DNA of 53,249 bases from positions 1-53,249 of the forward strand of contig JARLHD010000272.1 of NCBI GenBank assembly GCA_031292435.1. The letters run 5' to 3'. Positions 8,721-17,773 of the stretch are shown one piece after another. Position 1 is the stretch's first letter, and every line of letters starts with the position of its first letter. A program made the position numbers and the translations under genes. This stretch comes from Ignavibacteriaceae bacterium (lineage in GTDB: Bacteria; Bacteroidota; Ignavibacteria; Ignavibacteriales; Ignavibacteriaceae). Below the pieces are notes generated by a model. The model worked only from the letters and a program-made list of their open reading frames with translations, was not told where the DNA came from and did not search any database.

Positions 8721-10745
8721 ATGAAAAAATTGTTGTCATTCCTGGTATTAATTTCTCTATTTGTTTTTGCTGGAACAAACCCAAAAGATTCAGATAAAGG
8801 TCTGGATGAAAAAAATATAGATCTTTCTGTAAGTCCTGCGGTTGATTTCTATCAATATGCAAATGGCGGATGGTTAAAAAGTAATCCAATTCCCGATGAA
8901 TATACACGCTGGGGAAGTTTTGAAATCCTTGCAGAAAAAAATAACGATATATTAAAAGAAATTCTGGAATCATCTGCCGGTAGTAAATCCCCTAAAGGCA
9001 GCAATAAACAGAAAATCGGAGATTATTATTTTTCCGGAATGGATACTGTCAAAATAGAAAAAGACGGCTTCAAGCCTATAATTCCACAACTCAATAAAAT
9101 AGCTGATATTAAATCAAAAAATGAACTTTATAAAGAAATTGCTTTTTTGCATTTACGTGTTGGTAATGCATTCTGGGGGTTTGGTGCCGGTGCAGACGCT
9201 CGAAATAGCAGTATGAATATTGCTTCTATATATCAAAGCGGACTCGGTCTTCCCGATAGAGATTATTATCTAAATAATGATTCCCGCTCAAAACAAATAA
9301 GAGAAAAATATATCCTGATGATGAGGAATATGTTCAAACTTGTTGGTGAAAATGAAATTGATGCTCAAAAAGATGCCGACAAGGTTATGGAAATTGAAAC
9401 TATTTTAGCTAAAGGCTCCTCTACCAGAGTTGAAAGAAGAGACCCTGTTAAGAATTATAATAAAATGAGTCTTGATTCTCTTATCTCCATTACTCCGGGC
9501 ATTGACTGGAAGCTTTATTTCAAAGACCTTGGCATAAATGCACCTTCAGAATTTGACGTTAATCAACCTCGTTTTATTAAAGATCTAAGTTCTATGCTTC
9601 AGAAAGTTGATATAAATAATCTCAAACCATATTTAAAATGGCATTTAATTAGAGGTACAGCAAATAGTCTTAGTTCAAATTTCGTAAATGAAAGTTTCGA
9701 ATTCGGTGGTAAATTCATGCAGGGTGCAAAAGTTATTCAGCCCAGATGGAAAAGAGTTATGCAATCTACAAACTCTGCCCTGGGTGAAATCCTCGGTGAG
9801 GTTTACGTCTCTAAAACATTTCCTCCTGAAGCTAAAGATCGGGCAAAGAAGATTGTTAATAATTTGATTGCTGCTTTAAAAGAACGTATTACTATCCTTG
9901 ATTGGATGGGAGATGCCACTAAGGCAGAAGCTTTGAAAAAATTAGCAGCTATTAATATTAAAATAGGCTATCCGGATAAATGGAAGGATTACTCTTCTTT
10001 GGAAATATCCAGAGCTTCCTATCTTGAAAATGATATGAATGCAAGCGAATTCCTCAATAGGGAAGAATTTAATAAAATCGGAAAACCTGTTGATCGTACG
10101 GAATGGGAAATGCTGCCTCAAACTGTAAATGCTTATTATAACCCTGTTATGAATGAAATAGTATTCCCGGCTGCTATACTACAGCCTCCTTTCTTTAATG
10201 TAGATGCAGATGATGCTGTTAATTACGGTGGAATGGGTGTGGTAATTGGACACGAAATTACTCATGGATTTGATGATCAGGGAAGACAGTTTGATGCCCA
10301 GGGAAATATTAAAGATTGGTGGACTAAAGACGATGGTATTAAATTCGATGAAAGAGGTAAAGCTATTATAAACCAGTTTAATTCTTTTGCAGCAATTGAT
10401 ACTTTCCATGTTAATGGAGAGCTTACACAAGGTGAAAACATTGCCGATTTAGGAGGTTTAAACATTTCATTAACTGCGTTTAAGAAAACAGATCAATATA
10501 TTAAGGGAGAAAAAATTGGTAGTTTTACTCCCGTTCAGAGATTCTTTTTGAGCTATGCCCATATATGGGAAAATAATATAAGGGATGAAGCTTTGAAATT
10601 GAGAATTAAGACCGACCCCCATTCTCCCGGAAAACAGAGAGTAAACGCTCCGTTAAGTAATATGCCGGAATTCTGGGAAGCATTCGGAGTTAAATCAGGA
10701 GATCCTATGCGAATGCCTGATGATAAACAGGTTAAAATCTGGTAG
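8721..10745 (+). CDS. M13 family zinc metallopeptidase (neprilysin/PepO-like), secreted
   Basis: A 674-residue endopeptidase with signal peptide MKKLLSFLVLISLFVFAG, so probably periplasmic. The zinc site is VIGHEITHGFDDQG (H511, E512, H515), with third ligand E572 in GENIADLGGL. The M13 substrate motif NAYYNP occurs near 471, and the C-terminal CxxW-like motif is absent, ending in KQVKIW. Family members cleave short peptides and are usually about 670-700 residues, so it is full length. An upstream in-frame GTG at 8706 is rejected because it would bury the signal peptide behind MVCAL. It is transcribed alone, bounded by a strong terminator. Confidence 0.95.
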   Translation: MKKLLSFLVLISLFVFAGTNPKDSDKGLDEKNIDLSVSPAVDFYQYANGGWLKSNPIPDEYTRWGSFEILAEKNNDILKEILESSAGSKSPKGSNKQKIGDYYFSGMDTVKIEKDGFKPIIPQLNKIADIKSKNELYKEIAFLHLRVGNAFWGFGAGADARNSSMNIASIYQSGLGLPDRDYYLNNDSRSKQIREKYILMMRNMFKLVGENEIDAQKDADKVMEIETILAKGSSTRVERRDPVKNYNKMSLDSLISITPGIDWKLYFKDLGINAPSEFDVNQPRFIKDLSSMLQKVDINNLKPYLKWHLIRGTANSLSSNFVNESFEFGGKFMQGAKVIQPRWKRVMQSTNSALGEILGEVYVSKTFPPEAKDRAKKIVNNLIAALKERITILDWMGDATKAEALKKLAAINIKIGYPDKWKDYSSLEISRASYLENDMNASEFLNREEFNKIGKPVDRTEWEMLPQTVNAYYNPVMNEIVFPAAILQPPFFNVDADDAVNYGGMGVVIGHEITHGFDDQGRQFDAQGNIKDWWTKDDGIKFDERGKAIINQFNSFAAIDTFHVNGELTQGENIADLGGLNISLTAFKKTDQYIKGEKIGSFTPVQRFFLSYAHIWENNIRDEALKLRIKTDPHSPGKQRVNAPLSNMPEFWEAFGVKSGDPMRMPDDKQVKIW

Positions 10746-10753
10746 GATATAAA

Positions 10754-10792
10754 TAAAAAAAACTTCGCTGTGCATAAGCGAAGTTTTTTTTT
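10754..10792. terminator. Bidirectional Rho-independent terminator
   Basis: The stem AACTTCGCT (10761-10769) pairs with AGCGAAGTT (10777-10785) around a 7-base loop. It is flanked by an A-run on the left and a T-run on the right that extend the stem. It lies between the convergent M13 peptidase and the nifJ operon and can stop transcription from both sides. Confidence 0.9.
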
Positions 10793-10809
10793 GAATCAAT
10801 TAAGATATG

Positions 10810-11799
10810 TTATTTATATGAATGCAGCACTTTCATATAATTTGCTCTTTCAAACTGGGCAGGATCAGCAATATTAATATAACTCATGCTTCCTCTCATT
10901 GTGTTCAAAGATTCATATTCGTGCTCTTCCATCCATTGAACCATATGTTTCAATACTTCTGCAATATGAGGAATTCCATTTTTCAGCAGACACGATAGCA
11001 TTTGCGTAATCTTTGAGCCAGCCATAATCAATTTTAAGGCATCCTCTGCAGAATAGATTCCGCTGGTAGCAGCAAGGTCAGCCTTTACCTGTCCATAAAG
11101 AATCGCTGTCCATCTGAGGGGGAGTCTTAAATCCATAGGTGTACTAAGTAAAACGTTTGGAATTACTTCAAGCTTGTCAAGATCAATATCCGGCTGATAG
11201 AACCGGTTGAAAAGAACTAACCCTTTAACTCCGGTCTGGTCAAGTTTAAATACAAGTTCTGATACTGATGTGAAAAAAGGATGAAGTTTTACAGCAACAG
11301 GGATTTTAACATTTTCAAGTACAGACTTTACAATATCAAGATACGTGTTTTCAATAGTAGTACAGCTTTTATGATGGTCAGCCGAAAGAATATATATATT
11401 TAACTCAAGAGCATCAGCTCCGGCTTGTTCTATCTTCTTAGCATAATCTACCCAGCCGCCTAATTTTTTACCGTTCAAACTACCTATGATAGGAATATTT
11501 ACTGATTCCTTTGCCTTTCTTAAATGGTTAAGATAATCTTCGCCTCCAATCTTTATATCGTATGGTACTGGAAAGAAAGATTGTGCTTCAGGAAATGAAT
11601 CGGTGTTTGCCAACGTATAATGATTTAATTCGAGGGCATCATGTTCAATTTCTTCTTCAAAAAGAGAATAAAGCACAATCGCACCTGCACCTGCATCTTC
11701 CATTGCTTTAATATTATCAATATTAGTTGATAACGGACCGGCAGATGGCACTATAGGGTTTTTTAGATTTAAGCCTAAATAAGTGGTTGATAGATCCAT
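10810..11799 (-). CDS. Dihydroorotate-dehydrogenase-like flavoprotein paired with PFOR
   Basis: A 329-residue TIM-barrel protein of the dihydroorotate/dihydropyrimidine dehydrogenase superfamily. MDLSTTYLGLNLKNPIVPSAG is the family N-terminus, PVAVKLHPFF and KGLVLFNRF form FMN-site strands, and AATSGIYSAEDALKLIMAG is the phosphate-binding end. The NxSCPN catalytic loop of true dihydroorotate dehydrogenases is replaced by ALELNIYILSADHHKSC, so pyrimidine synthesis is doubtful. It begins 15 bases after the nifJ stop on the same strand and is almost certainly cotranscribed. Proteins of this kind are seen beside PFOR genes elsewhere. An electron-transfer or accessory role is an inference; the substrate is unknown. 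Confidence 0.82.
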   Translation of the reverse strand: MDLSTTYLGLNLKNPIVPSAGPLSTNIDNIKAMEDAGAGAIVLYSLFEEEIEHDALELNHYTLANTDSFPEAQSFFPVPYDIKIGGEDYLNHLRKAKESVNIPIIGSLNGKKLGGWVDYAKKIEQAGADALELNIYILSADHHKSCTTIENTYLDIVKSVLENVKIPVAVKLHPFFTSVSELVFKLDQTGVKGLVLFNRFYQPDIDLDKLEVIPNVLLSTPMDLRLPLRWTAILYGQVKADLAATSGIYSAEDALKLIMAGSKITQMLSCLLKNGIPHIAEVLKHMVQWMEEHEYESLNTMRGSMSYINIADPAQFERANYMKVLHSYK

Positions 11800-11814
11800 T
11801 TTATTTCCTTTTAA

Positions 11815-14800
11815 TTATTTATCGTTACCGGGTAAAGCTGCCATTTGTTCATAGGTTTTCCACTTAACTTCAGTATCATGCTGTGCTTCTTCTATAAGTT
11901 TAGCGGCTAAATCAGGATGAGATTTTGTAAGCATCTTATACCTGGTTTCCATATAAGCGTAATCCTTGAATGGTATTTTCAACCCTTTGGATTCCAGCTT
12001 AAATGGATTTTTACCTTCTTTTATTAGATCAGGATTATATCTGAATAATGGCCAATGTCCTGAATCTACAGCAGCTTTCTGGTTTTTCATTCCTGTTTCC
12101 ATATCTATACCGTGTGCTATGCAATGACTGTAGGCAATTATTAAAGAAGGTCCATCGTAAGCTTCTGCTTCAATAAATGCTTTTAAAGTCTGAAGATCGT
12201 TAGCACCCATAGCTACTTTAGCGACATAAATATTTCCATAAGTCATTGCTATTTGTCCAAGATCTTTCTTTGGCATTGTCTTACCGGCAGCGGCAAATTT
12301 CGCTACTGCTCCTCTTGGGGTCGACTTGGAAGCCTGTCCGCCTGTGTTTGAATAAACTTCTGTATCCAGGACAAGTACATTAACATTTTTGCCTGATGCA
12401 AGTACGTGATCTAATCCACCATACCCTATGTCGTATGCCCAGCCGTCACCTCCCATTATCCAGACTGATTTTTTAACAAGATAATCAGCAAGACTTATAA
12501 GATGAGTTAGATCTGATAACTTATCTCCATCAAATCCTTCATTCATAAATGCCGTTAACTTCTCTTTTAGCATCTTTACTCTTTCTCTTTGGTCATAAAT
12601 TCCAGTCTCATCCTTTTGATCAGCACTTAGTATGGCATCAACTAAGTCTCCTCCTATTTCATTAGAGTATTTCTTAATCAGATTTTTCGCCTGGCTGTTA
12701 TGTGCGTCTATTGATAAACGGAATCCGAAACCGAATTCAGCATTATCTTCAAATAAAGAATTGGACCATGCAGGGCCTCTTCCTTCCTTATTTTTCGTCC
12801 ATGGAGTTGTCGGAAGATTTCCACCATAAATAGATGAGCATCCTGTAGCATTAGCTATTACAGCTCTATCGCCGAACAACTGGCTAACAAGTTTTACATA
12901 AGGAGTTTCACCGCATCCTGAACAGGCACCTGAGAACTCAAACAAAGGAACCAAGAACTGTGAATCTTTTATAGCCGATATGTTTAATTTTGTCCTGTCA
13001 TATTCAGGTAAACCTAAGAAATAATCCCAGTTGGCTCTTTCCGCTTCTTTGATCGGAAGCTGCTGGTTCATGTTAATTGCTTTGAGTTTAGTTTCTTTTT
13101 TGTTCTTTACTGGACAAACATCAACGCAAAGACCACAGCCTGTACAATCTTCAACTGCAATCTGTAAAGAATATGCCATGCCTTCACCCAAATCCTTTCC
13201 TTTGAATTTTGTTGATTTGAATGTAGCAGGAGCATTTGATAATAATTTTTCATCATATACCTTTGCTCGTATGGAAGCATGAGGACAAACGATTACGCAT
13301 TTATTACATTGAATGCATATTTCATCGTCCCATACAGGTACATCTAATGCAATATTTCTTTTTTCCCACATCGCTGTTCCTGTAGGATAGGTCCCGTCAA
13401 TGGGCATCATACTGACAGGAATCGAATCACCATGCCCTGAAATAATTCTTGCTGTAACTTCTTGTACAAATTCCGGAGCATTTGCAGATACAGCATCGGC
13501 AAGTTTTATTTTGCTTGTTACATGGGCAGGTATATCAACCTCAAATAAGTTTGCAAGTGTTTTATCCACTGCATCAAAATTCATCTGTACAATCTTCTCT
13601 CCTTTTGAACCATATGTCTTTTTGATAGATTTCTTTATCATATCAATAGCTTCATCTTTTGGAAAGATTTTGGAAATCGCAAAGAAGCAAGTCTGCATAA
13701 TTGTATTTATTCTCACACCCATGCCTGTTTCTTCGCCAACCTTATAAGCATCAATAATATATAACTTCATCTTCTTTTCAATAAGATCTTGCTGAACTTT
13801 TTCAGGTAAGAAGTTCCAAACTTTATCTTTGGGTATTAGTGTATTTAAGAGAAAAGTTGCGCCTTCTGCTGCATCATCAAGCATATCCATCTTTTCAAGG
13901 AATCCCTGCTGGTGGCATGCTATAAAGTTAGCTTTATTAATTAAATAAGTCGATTTTATTTCCTTTGGTCCGAACCTTAAATGTGAAACTGTAGTCGATC
14001 CCGATTTCTTTGAATCATATACAAAATAACCCTGGGCGAAATATTTAGTACCCTCTCCGATTATTTTGATTGAGTTTTTATTCGCACCAACTGTCCCATC
14101 TGCACCTAATCCATAGAATTTACCTCTGAATGTTTCATCAGGTTCAACTGAAAATGAAGCATCGTAGTCAAGGCTTGTATGTGTTAAGTCATCAACAATA
14201 CCTATGGTGAAATGATTTTTAGGTTTACTCTTTTTCATTTCATCAAAGACTCCTTTTATCATCGCAGGAGTAAACTCTTTTGATGAAAGACCATACCTTC
14301 CACCCGTTATCTTGGGGTATGCAAATTTTAACTCGCCATTTATATGCTTTTCTGAAATAGCATTTACAATGTCAAGATATAAAGGTTCGCCTGAAGCACC
14401 TGGTTCTTTTGTTCTGTCTAAAACTGTAATGACTTTAGTTGAATTTGGCAATGCATTTATAAAATGATCTATAGAGAAAGGACGATAAAGTCTTACTTTT
14501 AATATTCCAACTTTTTCTCCTTTCGATGTCAGGTATTCAACGGTTTCTTCAACTGCTTCAGCACCTGAGCCCATCATTACAATTATTCTTTCTGCATCAG
14601 AAGCGCCATAATAATCAAATAGATTATATTGACGTCCGGTTAGTTTAGCAAAAATATTCATCTGATCCTGGACAATTCCCGGGCAATCAATGTAAAACTG
14701 ATTAACTGTTTCTCTTCCCTGGAAATAAACATCGGGGTTCTGGGCAGTTCCTCTCATAAATGGATTATCTGGAGTAAGTGCCCTGTTTCGGTGTGCAATC

Positions 14801-15399
14801 ACCATTTCATCTGAAATCATTGAGCGAATGTCATTCTCTGTGAGCTGCTCTATTTTCATTACTTCATGTGAAGTCCTGAAACCATCAAAAAAGTGGAGAA
14901 ATGGAACTCTGGATTTAAGTGTTGCTGCCTGCGATATGAGTGCAAAATCCATAACCTCTTGTACGGAATTTGATGATAGTAGGGCAAATCCTGTAGACCT
15001 GGTTGCCATTACATCACTATGGTCACCGAATATTGATAATGCCTGTGCAGCAATTGATCTTGCCGAAACATGAAAAACTGTTGACGTCAATTCTCCAGCA
15101 ATCTTAAACATATTCGGTATCATTAAAAGCAGACCCTGTGAAGCCGTAAATGTTGTTGTAAGCGATCCTGTTTGCAAAGCACCATGTACGCTTCCGGAAG
15201 CTCCACCTTCACTTTGAAGCTCACTTACGATTGGAGTTTCATTCCAAATATTTTTCTTGTTTTCAGCAGCCCATGCATCACACCATTCTCCCATATTCGA
15301 GGAGGGGGTGATAGGGTATATCGCTATAACCTCATTTGTTCTGAATGCAACATATGCCGCTGCTTCATTACCGTCAATAGTTACCTTTTTTCTTTCCAT
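11815..15399 (-). CDS. nifJ: Pyruvate:ferredoxin (flavodoxin) oxidoreductase, single-chain
   Basis: It oxidises pyruvate to acetyl-CoA and CO2 with reduction of ferredoxin, or the reverse, in the cytosol. The 1194-residue chain has every PFOR domain. The N-terminal pyrimidine-binding domain has AIYPITPSSNMGEW and SEGGASGSVHGAL. There follow transketolase-C-like and CoA-binding middle domains. Two [4Fe-4S] motifs start at C695 (CIQCNKCVIVCP) and C752 (CTGCGLCVDVCP). The TPP domain begins at C826 (CSGCGETP) with GDGWAYDIGYGG and NTEVYSNTGGQ-type motifs. The length is normal for single-gene PFOR. It is the first gene of a two-gene operon with the DHOD-like protein. The upstream 237-bp gap holds a TATAAT-like box and two short palindromes. 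Confidence 0.97.
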   Translation of the reverse strand: MERKKVTIDGNEAAAYVAFRTNEVIAIYPITPSSNMGEWCDAWAAENKKNIWNETPIVSELQSEGGASGSVHGALQTGSLTTTFTASQGLLLMIPNMFKIAGELTSTVFHVSARSIAAQALSIFGDHSDVMATRSTGFALLSSNSVQEVMDFALISQAATLKSRVPFLHFFDGFRTSHEVMKIEQLTENDIRSMISDEMVIAHRNRALTPDNPFMRGTAQNPDVYFQGRETVNQFYIDCPGIVQDQMNIFAKLTGRQYNLFDYYGASDAERIIVMMGSGAEAVEETVEYLTSKGEKVGILKVRLYRPFSIDHFINALPNSTKVITVLDRTKEPGASGEPLYLDIVNAISEKHINGELKFAYPKITGGRYGLSSKEFTPAMIKGVFDEMKKSKPKNHFTIGIVDDLTHTSLDYDASFSVEPDETFRGKFYGLGADGTVGANKNSIKIIGEGTKYFAQGYFVYDSKKSGSTTVSHLRFGPKEIKSTYLINKANFIACHQQGFLEKMDMLDDAAEGATFLLNTLIPKDKVWNFLPEKVQQDLIEKKMKLYIIDAYKVGEETGMGVRINTIMQTCFFAISKIFPKDEAIDMIKKSIKKTYGSKGEKIVQMNFDAVDKTLANLFEVDIPAHVTSKIKLADAVSANAPEFVQEVTARIISGHGDSIPVSMMPIDGTYPTGTAMWEKRNIALDVPVWDDEICIQCNKCVIVCPHASIRAKVYDEKLLSNAPATFKSTKFKGKDLGEGMAYSLQIAVEDCTGCGLCVDVCPVKNKKETKLKAINMNQQLPIKEAERANWDYFLGLPEYDRTKLNISAIKDSQFLVPLFEFSGACSGCGETPYVKLVSQLFGDRAVIANATGCSSIYGGNLPTTPWTKNKEGRGPAWSNSLFEDNAEFGFGFRLSIDAHNSQAKNLIKKYSNEIGGDLVDAILSADQKDETGIYDQRERVKMLKEKLTAFMNEGFDGDKLSDLTHLISLADYLVKKSVWIMGGDGWAYDIGYGGLDHVLASGKNVNVLVLDTEVYSNTGGQASKSTPRGAVAKFAAAGKTMPKKDLGQIAMTYGNIYVAKVAMGANDLQTLKAFIEAEAYDGPSLIIAYSHCIAHGIDMETGMKNQKAAVDSGHWPLFRYNPDLIKEGKNPFKLESKGLKIPFKDYAYMETRYKMLTKSHPDLAAKLIEEAQHDTEVKWKTYEQMAALPGNDK

Positions 15400-15426
15400 T
15401 ATTTTACCATTATTAAATAAATCTTA

Positions 15427-15492
15427 AATTCAATTTGAATTCCCTATTTTAGCCAAATATTATACCACGATATGAGGTGCTAAATGCCTCAT
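15427..15492 (-). promoter_or_regulatory. Candidate nifJ promoter with two palindromes
   Basis: Read on the minus strand upstream of nifJ, TATAAT occurs at 15464-15459, about 60 bases before the start. A perfect 15-base palindrome AATTCAATTTGAATT (15427-15441) falls in the would-be leader. An inverted repeat ATGAGG/CCTCAT with a 9-base loop (15472-15492) falls in the would-be -35 to -10 spacer. The layout is what an operator pair would look like, but no regulator is identified and the -35 element is poor. Confidence 0.35.
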
Positions 15493-15636
15493 TTTGGATG
15501 ATTTTATTATCATTTATGGAAATAAGTAAATAGAATCTTTTCTCATTTCTTAATTTTAAGAAAGTATAATATTTTACCTTTTATCATTTTTCTCCTAGGT
15601 TTATTTTCATAATTTTAGACTTATTATAAAGAGAAA

Positions 15637-17487
15637 ATGCGCATACCTGAAAATAAAATAGAAGAGATCAGATCAGCTGTTAATATTGTTGATATTATAT
15701 CGGAATTTATCAATCTGAGAAAAAGAGGCAAGAATTTCTTAGGTATATGCCCCTTTCACAATGAAAAAACCCCTTCTTTTACTGTTAGTGAAGAAAAACA
15801 AATATTTCACTGCTTCGGCTGCCATAGTGGCGGAAATGTTTTCAAATTTCTGATGGAATATGAAAAGATTTCTTTTATAGAATCAGTTAAAAGTGTAGCC
15901 GATAGATTAGGAATCCAAATTGAATTTGAAGACCAGCAAAATCCTGAAAAACAAAGCGAACAAGAAATATTGTATGATGTTAATGATTTTGCGGCTAAGT
16001 ATTTCTCAGATATTCTGTTAAATGAAAATGAAGGAGAAATCGGAAGAAAATATTTTCATCGAAGAAAAATTAAAACTCAAACAATAAGAGCATTTGGACT
16101 TGGTTTTGCTTCTTTTAAAAGGGATGCCTTTGTGGAATTTGCTAAAAACCGTATTGATCTTGAAAAAGCTTTGCAATTAGGATTAATTGGTAAAGGAAAT
16201 GAGGGGCATTTATTTGATAAATTTTCCGGAAGGATAATCTTTCCGATTGATTCTCCCAATGGAAGGGTGGTTGGATTTGGTGGCAGAATTCTTGAGAAAA
16301 GTGAATATACAGCCAAATATCTAAATTCACCCGAATCGATTATTTATACAAAAGGCAAAGTACTGTATGGGCTATCGCATGCCAAGGATGAAATAAGAAG
16401 ATTAACTAAAGTTATTATGGTTGAGGGATATATGGATCTTATCTCTCTTTTCCAGAATGGAATTAAAAATGTAGTTGCGGTCTCAGGCACTGCATTAACT
16501 GAAGACCAGGTATCTTTACTTTCACGTTACACTAAAAATGTAGTCCTTCTATTTGATGCTGATATTGCAGGTGTCAAAGCCTCCATGAGAAGTATTGAAA
16601 TATTATTGCGAAAAGATTTTGAAATTAAAATAGCTTCCCTGCCAAAAGGTGAGGATCCCGATTCCTATGTAAATCAATTCGGAAGAGAAAAGTTTGACGA
16701 TCTGATTAAATTATCCGTTAGTTTTCATGAATATCAAACTGCTTTATATGAGGCGGAAGGTTATTTTACTGATAGTAGCAGATCAGCCGAAGCAATAAGG
16801 AACCTTGTAAAATCATTATCCTTTATGGAAGATGAGCTTAAAAGAAACTTTTATATTAAGAATATATCAAAAAGATTTGGACTTAGAGAAAAGTTACTTG
16901 AATCGGAGCTTGATAAGATCCTGATGAAAGAGAATAGGCAGGATAAATCTCCCAAAGAAAAAACACAGTCCTACAAGGTTTTTCCGAATAAGGAAATTAA
17001 AATTACCCCTGAAGTTCAGTTTCTCGAACGTGATATAATTTTACTTTTCCTGTCAGGAAATATTGATTTGATTAAATTTATTTTTAATCATATATCCCCA
17101 AAGGATTTAATAATTGAATTAAATAGAAAAACTGCTGAGTTGGTTTTTGAAGAAATTAATAATAAGAATTCATTTGAGGTTGCTTCCGTTATTGATAAAA
17201 TTGATGATGAGGAATTAAAAGAATACTTACACAAACTATCTATTGATAAATATTCCATTAGCAGCAGTTGGGAAAAATTATATCCGGGCAAGGACAACTA
17301 TTCTGTTTTATCAAAAGTATGTATGGATACCATGAAAAAATTCAGGACAGTGCAGATTGATAATCAAATTAATGATATCCTGGTCCAGGTAAAAGATGCA
17401 ACTTCGGAAGATCAAGGGGTTGAATTACTTCATATTTTAAATCAATATCACGCAGATAAAAAAAGGCTAAACGAAGAATTTATTTAA
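15637..17487 (+). CDS. dnaG: DNA primase
   Basis: It synthesises RNA primers at the replication fork. The 616-residue protein has the CHC2 zinc-binding domain with C38, H41, C59 and C62 (CPFHNEKTPSF, HCFGCHSGG). The TOPRIM core follows, with E263 in MVEGYMDL and the metal-binding D307/D309 in LFDADIAG. The lysine- and glutamate-rich C-terminal helicase-binding region is poorly conserved, as usual. The ATG is preceded by AAAGAGA. It is divergent from nifJ and heads a plus-strand run. The next gene, a ferredoxin, begins 53 bases after its stop. Confidence 0.97.
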   Translation: MRIPENKIEEIRSAVNIVDIISEFINLRKRGKNFLGICPFHNEKTPSFTVSEEKQIFHCFGCHSGGNVFKFLMEYEKISFIESVKSVADRLGIQIEFEDQQNPEKQSEQEILYDVNDFAAKYFSDILLNENEGEIGRKYFHRRKIKTQTIRAFGLGFASFKRDAFVEFAKNRIDLEKALQLGLIGKGNEGHLFDKFSGRIIFPIDSPNGRVVGFGGRILEKSEYTAKYLNSPESIIYTKGKVLYGLSHAKDEIRRLTKVIMVEGYMDLISLFQNGIKNVVAVSGTALTEDQVSLLSRYTKNVVLLFDADIAGVKASMRSIEILLRKDFEIKIASLPKGEDPDSYVNQFGREKFDDLIKLSVSFHEYQTALYEAEGYFTDSSRSAEAIRNLVKSLSFMEDELKRNFYIKNISKRFGLREKLLESELDKILMKENRQDKSPKEKTQSYKVFPNKEIKITPEVQFLERDIILLFLSGNIDLIKFIFNHISPKDLIIELNRKTAELVFEEINNKNSFEVASVIDKIDDEELKEYLHKLSIDKYSISSSWEKLYPGKDNYSVLSKVCMDTMKKFRTVQIDNQINDILVQVKDATSEDQGVELLHILNQYHADKKRLNEEFI

Positions 17488-17540
17488 ATCGCAGGTTATA
17501 TTTTCTTCAGTTATTTTCAAACTATTAATTTTAGTTATAT

Positions 17541-17759
17541 ATGTACAGAGAATCCAGGACCGGTAAATTATTAATAGACATTTTGCCAGGTAAATGCGAC
17601 TTCTGCGGATGTTGTGTCGGAATTTGTCCCGAAGATGCCATTGAATTAAAAGAAGCAGAAATTTCTATTATTGATCATAGATGTACAAATTGTGCAAAGT
17701 GTATTTGGTCGTGTCCAGTTGAGGCAATAAAATTTAATAAAGAAGGCATTTTAGTTTAA
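17541..17759 (+). CDS. Two-cluster [4Fe-4S] ferredoxin-type protein
   Basis: A 72-residue protein with two ferredoxin cysteine motifs, CDFCGCCVGICPEDAIEL (residues 19-36) and CTNCAKCIWSCPVEAIKF (residues 48-65). This is the classic bacterial 2x[4Fe-4S] fold, with a short N-terminal extension of about 18 residues. The extra cysteine in GCC is unusual but does not disturb the motif. It ends 14 bases before the geranylgeranyl-reductase-family flavoprotein, so it is plausibly that enzyme's electron donor. That partnership is inferred from position. The ribosome site is weak. Confidence 0.9.
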   Translation: MYRESRTGKLLIDILPGKCDFCGCCVGICPEDAIELKEAEISIIDHRCTNCAKCIWSCPVEAIKFNKEGILV

Positions 17760-17773
17760 TACTAAAGAATTTT

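Noticed and set aside
10810..11799. Annotation as pyrD
   Set aside because: The characteristic catalytic loop is absent and the gene is linked to nifJ, so the symbol would mislead.
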